Shown here in pieces: positions 56,552-64,000 of a DNA stretch of 64,000 nucleotides (positions are counted from its first letter, which is position 1; every line of letters begins with the position of its first letter). Both the position numbers and the translations under genes were made by a program. Below the pieces are notes generated by a model. That model saw only the letters and a program-made list of their open reading frames with translations. It had not been told where the DNA came from and ran no database searches. Source of the DNA: Ovis canadensis (lineage: Eukaryota > Chordata > Mammalia > Artiodactyla > Bovidae). The DNA is taken from the NCBI RefSeq assembly GCF_042477335.2, contig NC_091253.1:93510501-93574500 (forward strand). Direction: 5' to 3'.

Positions 56552-56731
56552 CAGGGGTTGGCAACTTTTTTTTGAAAAGAGTTGGGAATGTAAGCGTTTT
56601 AGTCTCTGAAGACTGTACTGTCTCCATCATGGCTCAGCTCTGCAGTTGCAACACTAAGCAGCCCTAGACACTATGCTAAGAACAGGAAGTGGGCTGGATC
56701 TGGCCTCATGGCAGAGATTTGCCTCTTCCTG
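56552..56731. mobile_element. MER5-type hAT DNA transposon remnant
   Basis: Starts CAGGGGTTGGCAAC and ends TTGCCTCTTCCTG, with the inner order 'gtctctgaagactgtactgtctc', 'agcagccctagacactatgc', 'gctggatctggcctcatgg', as in MER5 non-autonomous hAT elements. Flanking 8-mers GTCTAGCC and GTCTAATC match at six of eight positions, fitting a worn 8-bp hAT target duplication. Confidence 0.87.
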
Positions 56732-56838
56732 GTCTAATCTAACCTCTCCTTTATAAACAAGAAAATTGAAGCCCAGGTCACACAGAAGTGGCCAAATCAA
56801 AACCAGAATGCTGTTTCAGACAACCTAAACTGTACTCT

Positions 56839-57346
56839 GAGACATTACTTTGCCAACAAAGCAGAGACATTACTTTGCCAACAAAGGTCCATCTAGTCAA
56901 GGCTATGGTTTTTCCAGTAGTCATGGATGGCTGTGAGAGTTGGACTATAAAGAAAGCTGAGCGCCAAAGAATTGATGCTTTTGAACTGTGGTGTTGGAGA
57001 AGGCTCTTGAGAGTCCCTTGGACTGCAAGGAGATCCAACCAGTCCATCCTAAAGGAAATCAGTCCTGAATAGTCATTGGAAGGACTGATGCTGAAGCTGA
57101 AACGCCAATACTTTGGCCACCTGATGCGAAGAACGAACTTATTTGAAAAGACCCTGTTGCTGGGAAAGATTGAAGATGGGAGGAGGAGGGGATGATAGAG
57201 GATGAGATGCTTGGATGGCATCACCAATTCAATGAATGTGAGTATGAGTAAGCTCCGGGAGTTGGTGATGGACAGGGAGGCCTGGCGTGCTGCAGTCCAT
57301 AGGGCTGCAGAGTTGGACATGACTGAGCGACTGAACTGAACCAAAG
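56839..57346 (+). repeat. BovB 3' fragment with internal 25-bp tandem duplication
   Basis: RT ORF end ('catggatggctgtgagagtt') and 3' UTR to 'gactgaactgaacc'. The target duplication CTGTACTCT is at 56,830-56,838 and 57,347-57,355. The first 25 bp (56,839-56,863) are repeated at 56,864-56,888. Confidence 0.92.
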
Positions 57347-57605
57347 CTGTACTCTTTCACTCTGCCATACTCTCTGGTGCACTGGCTCTGTAAGGGCCCT
57401 GTCTTCTTCCCTCCTATCTTCTATTAAGCACAGAAAGCTGGATGAAGAAGAAGGTGACCAGGAGCCTTACCAGCAGATCCTATGATTTACTAGCTTTTGT
57501 ACCTGTTTTCAGATTGGTGTATTTGCTCACTCAACAAATGATTTATCAAGTGTTTATCATGTCCTAGATAAGTGATTAGTAAAGCAGGCAAAGATCCCTG
57601 CCCTC

Positions 57606-58035
57606 AAATAGAGACACAGACACAGAGAGCAGACTTGTGGACACAGCAAGGGAAGGGGAAGGTGGGATTAATTGAGAGAGCAGCATTGATATATAAACAC
57701 TACCATGGGTAAAACTGGAGAAGGAGATGGCAACCCACTCCAGTATTCTTGCCTGGAGAATCCCATGGACAGAGGAGCCTGGCAGGCTACTGTCCATGGG
57801 GTCGCAAGAGTCAGACACGACTTAATGACTAAACCACCACAAACCATGTGTGAAATAGATCCCTAGAGCAAAGCTGCTGTATAACACAGGTCGCTCAGCT
57901 CGGTGTTCTGCAATGACCTAGAGGGGAAGGATGGGGGTTTGGGAGGGAGGCTCACGAGGATGGCTGATTCATGCAGTTGTATGGCAGAAACTAACACAGC
58001 ATTGTAAAGCAGTTATTCTCAAATTGAAAAAAAAA
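57606..58035 (+). repeat. Bovine L1 3' end with 16-bp target duplication
   Basis: 5'-truncated sense L1: 'aatagagacacagacacaga', then 'tgacctagaggggaaggatg', 'gctgattcatgcagttgtat' and a poly-A end. The perfect 16-bp duplication AAAGATCCCTGCCCTC is at 57,590-57,605 and 58,036-58,051. It is later split by a truncated Bov-tA. Confidence 0.95.
57716..57840 (+). repeat. Bov-tA SINE, truncated, inside the L1
   Basis: 'ggagaaggagatggcaaccc' to 'cagacacgacttaatgac', without the tRNA head. Flanks 'accatgggtaaaac' and 'accatgtgtgaaat' are a diverged target duplication. Confidence 0.9.
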
Positions 58036-58197
58036 AAAGATCCCTGCCCTCTTGGAGCTTCCATTCTAGAGGAGAGGAGGGAGACAGTTTATAATACACA
58101 CAACAGGTAAGTAATTAGGTGATGAGGATCAGGAATGTAGGGGTAGGCTGTAGGGCTTCCTGGTTGGTTAGAGTAGACCTTGCAGAGAAGGTGAAAT

Positions 58198-59015
58198 TGT
58201 TACGGAATCAAACTCGGGTCTTCTCCCCTGCACACAGTAAAGCCAATTTACTGACACTATGTTGTGGTGAAGGAAACTATAGTGTTTATTGCAGGTCCAA
58301 GGCAAGGACCTGCAAGGAATCCAAGGCAGCTAGTGCCCCAAACACCTAAACTCCTTGATGGATTTCAGTAGGGAATTTTTAAAGGCAGGATGGGGAGGGG
58401 CATCCTAACCAGCTCATGCACGGTTCTCCGGTTGGTTGAAGGGGAAGTAACAAGGGAAGTGACATTATCAGTCCTCAGGCTCCAGGATCTCCAGCAAAGA
58501 GGTCCAACCAGTCCATCCTAAAGGAAATCAGTCCTGAATATTCATTGGAAGGACTGATGTTGAACCTGAAACTCCAATATTTTGGCTGCCTGATGCGAAG
58601 AGCTGACTCATTTGAAAAGACCCTGATGCTGGGAAAGATTGAAGGCCAGAGGAGAAGGGGATGACAGAGGATGAGATGGTTGGATGGCATCACCTACTCA
58701 ATGGGCATGAATCTGAGCAAACTCTGGGAGTTGGTGATGGGCAGGGGGGCCTGGTGTGCTGCAGTCCATGGGGTCCCAAAGAGTTGGACATGACTAAGTG
58801 ACTGAACTGAACTGAACTGAGGCTCCAGAAGGCCTGGGGGCTATGTGCTTATGGTCATCAAGTGGTTAACATTTTCCATTTTTGGAAGTTTTCGAATCAA
58901 CTCAAAAAACATGCATCAGATGCTATTGTCTAGGTCCTTCAGAGAGGAGCTAAAGGAGAGGATATGGGGGAGGAGTCTGTCCCAGGAAGGCCCCATAAGT
59001 TCCTGCTCAGTGACA
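58198..59015 (-). repeat. Solo LTR, class I ERV type, split by BovB
   Basis: On the minus strand it starts TGTCACTGAGCAGG and ends TTCCGTAACA, with a polyadenylation signal ('gcaataaacactatag', near 58,280 on the plus strand) at the usual distance from the end. Four-base target duplications AAAT lie at 58,194-58,197 and 59,016-59,019; the 4-bp size fits gammaretrovirus-like ERVs. Without the BovB insert it is about 475 bp. Confidence 0.82.
58486..58819 (+). repeat. BovB 3' fragment inside the solo LTR
   Basis: 'aggtccaaccagtccatcct' to 'gactgaactgaactgaactg', flanked by AGGCTCCAG at 58,477-58,485 and 58,820-58,828. Confidence 0.92.
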
Positions 59016-59859
59016 AAATTTGAGAAAAGCCTTGAGGGAGTCAAGAATATTCACAGAATGAAACCAGGGCAAGGGCCTTCCTGGCAGAGGGAACTGATGG
59101 AGCAGAGAGAGGGTATCCAGGCAAGAGAGTTGGAAGAATGGCAAATAGGTCAGAAGTGCTGGAGAGGAGCATGTGAGGGAGCATAGGCGGAGTGGAGGTG
59201 ACATGCGAGCAGAGGCCGTGTGGCGTCCGCGAGCCCGAGGTCAGTGGGGAGGCACCGCGACATTCTGGACAGAGGACGGCTATGCTCCTGGAGCATGGAC
59301 TCGCTCCTGTTTCTCTTGAGGCTGCAGTGTAAGAAGGAGGCTGGTGAGGAGGCTGTAGCATCAAGGCAGACAAGAGGGGACATTGGCTCAGCCCCAGGGA
59401 TAGCTATGGGTGGGGAGAGCAAGAGGATGTCAGAGTCTGGATGCCTATTTTGAATGATATGCGTTTCCAGCATTTTGAAGGTGGAGTGTGAAGAATGAGA
59501 GGAGTTAAAGACGCCCGTCTGCTTACAGGATTCCCAGGATTCCTGAGCTAATCACAGCCCAGGACACTTCTCTGATGCCTGGGACAACTGAGGTCCAGAG
59601 AGTTGTCCCTCTGGTTGGGGCAACTCTACCTCCCTCTTCTGTTCCCCATCGCCTCCCCGTGTTTGTCTTCTTCCTGCTTCCCTGATGCTGCAGAGCTAGG
59701 TGCCCCTTCTCTGTCCTTTCGCGGTCATTCTCTTTTTACTTCCTCCTGCCACGAAGTGTCCGTCTCTGTTTAAGGACTCCCCGTGTAGGTTAGTTCTCTG
59801 AGGCTCCTACCATAGTGCTTGATACACTGTAGGTGGTTAGTTAGTGCCTGTTGTGTGGA

Positions 59860-59960
59860 TATGAGTTTGGGCAAATGCTGGGAGATGGGGAAGGATAGGG
59901 AAGCCTGGCATGCTGCAGTCCATGGGGTCGCAGAGTCAGACATGACTTAGCGACAACAAT
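59860..59960 (+). repeat. BovB 3' tail fragment
   Basis: 'atgagtttgggcaaatgctg', 'gcctggcatgctgcagtcca', end 'gacttagcgacaacaat'. Confidence 0.88.
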
Positions 59961-60849
59961 GAAGAAGCAAATTTTTTCAAATAGTCTCCAAATTTCCGGC
60001 CATTCTGAAGTCTCCTTTCTAAGCTATCCTGTTATAGTTCTTTCCCTGCCTTTCCCTCCTGTGTTGTCTTTCTTTCGTTTCTCGTGGAATCTTTACTCGG
60101 ATTTGCTTCATATTTTCTACTTTAAGAGTTTCCCCTGGGCCTGTCACATTGAAAGGAATAGTCCTTTGATTTTCATTTTAAATTACATCCGTTAAACAGT
60201 AACACATCAGGCAGTAAGGCATTTGATATTTTAAATCTCTCTTTTTACTTTCTTTTGGTTTCTCAACAGGTCTCTCGGGGGGCATTCAAGCTCCGAGTGT
60301 CTTGAAATTCTGCCAGGACTGGGGCACGGTTGCTGCGGTGTGTGTAATCCTTGCATGTGTGAAGTGCAGCTGGAGAACGCAGCGTTTACTCACGCCCAGA
60401 GTGTAATACATCTGTCTACGCCCGTCCTTCTCCTTTGCCATTATGCTTAGTTGAGCATGTGCTATAAAAACCACCAGGTGTTAACCATCTAGGCAACCAA
60501 GCCCTGACTAAATCTTCTCAGGATGAAGATGCACCTGCTGGAAGCATCTTCCAGAACTGCAAATTCACACAACCCTTTGCTTTTAGCTGAATTATTGCTC
60601 CAAATCCTGCAAGCCACAAAAGGACAGCATCAGGGTAGAGTACACAATGGGTAAAGCACCCATTATCTGCAGCGACTTGAAAGATTTTTATTCTTATTGC
60701 ATATTTTTATTCTTTGAAGGATGCGTGAGTCTTTTTATTGCCTTAAAAGGGCTGGGAGGTAGCAATAGATTATTGGTTGCCATACTTTTGGCTTTATGAC
60801 TCACTGATCATAGTCTCATTCTTTTGAGCCCAATGATAAAGTAATAGAT
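59961..60849. other. Non-repeat stretch
   Basis: No gene recognised. About 60,270-60,480 is CpG-bearing ('acggttgctgcggtgtg', 'gaacgcagcgtttactcacg') and free of clear repeats, so it may hold a conserved element. Confidence 0.35.
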
Positions 60850-60970
60850 AATATTTATTGACTGGTACCATGCTGAGTGTCCTACATGTGTGTTTAATTG
60901 TCACAACCCTAAGATAGGTGCTATTATTATTATTCCCATTTTACATTTGAAGCATGAAGTTAAGTAATCG
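60850..60970 (-). repeat. MIR SINE, antisense
   Basis: 'aatatttattgactggtacc', 'ataggtgctattattattat', 'cattttacatttgaagcatg' follow the antisense MIR. Confidence 0.8.
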
Positions 60971-61394
60971 ACCCCCGGACACTATCTGTGGAGTCCAAGA
61001 CACACTTGTTCTCACCAAATGGTATTTGTATATCTACAGGCTCTCTGGTCTTGTGCAGGCTCATATTCAGTTTTTCCTCATTTATATTTTAAATTCTGAT
61101 CCTTTTGGGGATACAGAGTAAATCTTGATAAACCCTAAAGTTAAATTGTGTTTCATTTGGTGGATGATATTTTATAAAAACTTCCAACTTTTATGTATCA
61201 CTGTAGCACTCACAAAATATTTTAAACATAATATCTCCCTTACTTTTAGTGTTCTGTGGATACTTAACTCTTCTATAATCAGAGTCTTACTGATCATCTT
61301 AAATGCAGAGAAAAGCTTCCTTGTCCTTCTTTTTCCTTTTAATTCTCCCCAAGTCCGACCTCTTGTCACATCTATTGCTTCACAGTATTCACAA

Positions 61395-61505
61395 TAATTT
61401 CATATCTATTATTGGATTTAATCCTCAAAGCAGTTATCTGAGGTAGATGCTATTTTCCTTATTTTTCTATTGAAGAAATTGAGTCTCAGCAACTGATTTG
61501 ACTTG
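61395..61505 (-). repeat. MIR SINE, antisense, worn
   Basis: 'taatcctcaaagcagttatc', 'gaggtagatgctattttcct' and 'gaagaaattgagtctcagca'. Confidence 0.7.
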
Positions 61506-61544
61506 TCAGAGGGATGAGGCAGAAGGGAAATCAGAGAGATTTGA

Positions 61545-61890
61545 AGTCTGGGAAAGATTCAGCCTACCATCTCTGGCTTTGAAGGTGAATGGCCCCAAGC
61601 CTGGGAAGATGAGCTCAGCCTCAAGAAACTGAGATCAATCCCTGGTCAAGAGCTGGCAAGGAAATGGGGATCTTAGTCTTACAACCTCAGGGACCTGACT
61701 TCACCCCTGGTGCTTCCAGAGAGGAAAGCAGTACCTTGATCTCAGCCTTGTGAGACACCTAGAGAGAACCAACTGAGCTTTGCTGTGTCTGGACTCCTAT
61801 GTCATGGAGCTCCCTGGAAAATAAATATGCAGTTTTAAGCTGCTAAATTTGTGATGATCAGTTATAATGACAATAGAATACAAATACAGT
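61545..61890 (+). repeat. MLT1-type (MaLR) LTR
   Basis: 'agctggcaaggaaatgggga', 'cttacaacctcagggacctg', 'ccttgatctcagccttgtga', 'gaaaataaatatgcagtttt', 'aagctgctaaatttgtgatg' is the MLT1 LTR order, with its AATAAA signal near 61,820. Confidence 0.85.
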
Positions 61891-61899
61891 CCCATAATG

Positions 61900-62375
61900 T
61901 TTGCCAACAAAGGTCTGTCTAGTCAAGGCTATGGTTTTTCCAGTAGTCATGTATGGATGTGAGAGTTGGACTATAAAGAAAGCTGAGCGCTGAAGAATTG
62001 ACGCTTTGAACTGTGGTGTTGGAGAAGACTCTTGAGAGTCCCTTGGACTGCAAGGAGATGCAACCAGTCCATTTTAAAGGAAATCAGTCCTGAATGTTCA
62101 TTGGAAGGACTGGTGCTGAAACTGAAACTCCAACACTTTGGCCACCTGATGTGAAGAACTGACTCCCTGGAAAAGACCCTGATGCTGGGAAAGATTGAAG
62201 GCAGGAGGAGAAGGGGATGACAGAGGATGAGATGGTTGGATGGCATCACTGACTCAATGGACATGAGTTTGAGTAAACTCTGGGAGTTGGTGCTGGACAG
62301 GGAAGCCTGGCGTGCTGCAGTCCATGGGGTTGCAAAGGGTCAGACAGGACTGAGTGACTGAACTGAACTGAACTG
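61900..62375 (+). repeat. BovB 3' fragment
   Basis: 'ttgccaacaaaggtctgtct', 'catgtatggatgtgagagtt', end 'gactgaactgaactgaactg'. It abuts the MLT1 end. No clear target duplication was found. Confidence 0.92.
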
Positions 62376-62659
62376 ATTGTTTCCATGGGCTTTCTGGACA
62401 GCACACAGCACTGTGGTCTCTGAAAGTGAGAATATTATCTGCCCTGGGTGTGCCCAAGATAATCCACTTAGGTCACAAAGAAAGCTCAACTCTTATAGTT
62501 TTGTGTTGTTTTTATAGTGTAATTAATGTATTGGTGCAGTAGAATATTTATAATGCATATATGTGTTGTCTGCTCAATTGTTTTTTATTGATAGGGTTAC
62601 ATGATCAAAGAAGTATGTTGAACAGTGACCTAGGAGAGAGGCGAGTGGAGTGTCAAGTC
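62376..62659. other. Spacer, nothing recognised
   Basis: No gene or repeat recognised. Confidence 0.4.
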
Positions 62660-62800
62660 AGCATGTTTCAGTGGAAAGCTCCCTGTGTTTGGAGTTAGAT
62701 AGATGGATTTCGTTTCCACCTATGATGGAATCAGCCTGGTGGCTTTGGCTCAGACACTTCACATCTGTGGCTCACACTTCCCCATGGAACCTGAGGAAGA
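62660..62800 (+). repeat. MIR SINE, worn
   Basis: 'tgtttggagttagatagatg' to 'cacttcacatctgtggctca' follows a sense MIR loosely. Confidence 0.5.
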
Positions 62801-63284
62801 TTTCTTGAGCTTCCTTGAGAGTAGAGTGATGCCATGTTGATGTCCAAATTAGTAACTACCATTTTTGAACCATGTCTTTGTTCTGATTGAGGAAAAGAGA
62901 AACATAGACCAAAAAACAGGTTTTACTGAGTTGGCTGATTGTTCGAACAAATTAATCACTGTGTTTGACTGAGTTTACTTAAAACAGTAAGCTACATCTA
63001 GACAGGTATTTTTCTGATTCACTTCCTAAGTTTACCAACCTCTAATCTGGTACTTCACATCAGATTAATAAGATTTTGCAGAATCAATGGATAGACTTAG
63101 TTAGGTAGAAAAAAGATTTAATGAGAAGCATTAATAATGTAATTTTAATTATTTACTTATTACCAGGGCCCAGTAATAATACTGCCCCCCTGGTTTCTGT
63201 TAGACCACAGAATCTCAGGGAGATTGGCAGTAAAATTGATATCTCTAGGCATATTCTAACAGGACTGTCAGTTCCATAATATGG
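62801..63284. other. AT-rich spacer, nothing recognised
   Basis: No gene or clear repeat seen. Confidence 0.4.
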
Positions 63285-63530
63285 CTCCATGTATATCGTA
63301 CATATCATGTGCCAGATGTTATTCTAGGTACTTTCTTTTTCTATGTTAACTCAATGTTCACAATAACAATGTTGCTTTAGTACAATATTGCTCCTTTATT
63401 ACAAGGGGGTAAAGCAAAGGACAGAGAGGTTAAAGAACCTACCACAGCTCACACAACTAGTTGGGAGGGCAGGGATGGACGTGCAGGAGGCTGACTGCAG
63501 AGTCTGTGCCCATCACCACTAGGCCCTGTT
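63285..63530 (-). repeat. MIR SINE, antisense
   Basis: 'tcatgtgccagatgttattc', 'gtaaagcaaaggacagagag', 'cagctcacacaactagttgg' and 'gcagagtctgtgccc' follow the antisense MIR. Confidence 0.8.
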
Positions 63531-63754
63531 GCTTCTCCATGGTAGGAGGTTATGAGGTAGGCTTAGGAGGACTCTTCTCCTGAGTTCTTTGAGCACAAGT
63601 ATTTCTTAAACTTCTAATCAGGAAAAACTGAGGACCACCTTTCCTCCCCAAGGACTCAGAGCAGGAGACTAGAGTGGGAGGACCCAGAGTGGGCTGTCTA
63701 GGGTTGCTATAGAGACAAGCAGTGAGGAGAGCATGGCACCAAGAACTCTCTGGC

Positions 63755-63905
63755 CTTGGGAAAATTAATCAATCTTTCTGAGCCACAGTTCCCTCATATG
63801 TCAGCATGGAGCTGACAAGCCTACGGGATGAGGCTGTAGAGGATGAAGTGAAATAATGAATGCTTAGCATTGCTTCAGGCATGGAACACAACAGGTGCTT
63901 AATGA
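63755..63905 (+). repeat. MIR SINE
   Basis: 'ccttgggaaaattaatcaat', 'ctgagccacagttccctcat', 'gaatgcttagcattgcttca', 'aacaggtgcttaatg' follow the sense MIR. Confidence 0.8.
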
Positions 63906-64000
63906 GACTGTCAAACTACACTGCACCCCTGTCTGAATGGCTCTTGAGCCCAAAAGGTGTTAATACACAGGAAAGAGGGTGTGACCTACTGACTGTGGCA

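Larger units (their letters stand above)
57515..59520. repeat. Ancient mammalian repeat, L2-like, split by young elements
   Basis: Pieces 57,515-57,605, 58,052-58,197 and 59,016-59,520 read through as one old repeat ('gatccctgccctc', 'ttggagcttccattctagag', 'gcagagaaggtgaaat' then 'ttgagaaaagccttgaggga', 'gggcaagggccttcctggca'). An L1 and a solo LTR account for the gaps, as their target duplications show. Frames at 59,007-59,473 are empty. Confidence 0.65.

Noticed and set aside
56778..57344. 188-codon minus-strand frame
   Set aside because: It is the antisense of a BovB 3' fragment, a common artefact of that family.
1..64000. CRISPR arrays, operons, bacterial promoters or terminators
   Set aside because: The sequence is mammalian nuclear DNA; no such structures are present.

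Overview
The window is mammalian nuclear DNA from a ruminant, most likely Bos or a close bovid. This rests on dense BovB (RTE-type) LINEs, Bov-tA and Bov-A2 SINEs, artiodactyl CHR-type tRNA SINEs and bovine-type L1 3' ends, over a background of shared mammalian repeats (MIR, L2-like, MER5, MLT1). I found no intact host protein-coding gene and no RNA gene. Almost every long open frame lies inside a transposable element.

Left part (1 to about 29,850): stacked LINEs. Several L1 copies lie on the minus strand, so their 3' UTR is at the left end. They are interrupted by SINEs, by BovB fragments, by a twin-primed (5'-inverted) BovB at 10,332-12,824, and by a solo class II LTR at 15,303-15,934. An old L1 at 19,560-29,850 was hit by a minus-strand BovB (10-bp target duplication TATTTAGGTT at 19,819 and 28,769). 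That BovB was then hit by a 7.35-kb plus-strand class II (ERVK / betaretrovirus-like) provirus at 20,060-27,409 (6-bp duplication GTGGCC). The provirus in turn received a Bov-A2 SINE (10-bp duplication).

The most notable object is this provirus. It has two LTRs, a tRNA-Lys3-like primer site, a splice donor, and decayed gag, dUTPase/protease, RT/RNase H, an integrase tail and env. Most of the env surface-protein region is replaced by an intronless, same-strand copy of the cellular anti-apoptotic gene BCL2L1 (Bcl-xL), about 25,348-25,999. The copy includes the end of the BCL2L1 5' UTR, the spliced coding exons up to the last few codons, no stop codon, no 3' UTR and no poly-A. This is the structure expected of oncogene-style transduction by a retrovirus rather than of a LINE-made processed pseudogene. 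The copy lacks 25 codons of the regulatory loop in frame, and later acquired a nonsense codon and frameshifts. A stretch in gag (about 21,218-21,500) does not look like Gag and may be a second foreign piece.

Right part (29,850-64,000): mostly older sequence with scattered MIR, L2-like, MER5 and MLT1 copies, young Bov-tA/BovB insertions, and a minus-strand class I solo LTR (58,198-59,015) that is itself split by a BovB fragment. Non-repeat stretches here may hold conserved non-coding elements, but nothing in the sequence alone proves function. One weak exon-like open frame lies at 38,899-39,241.
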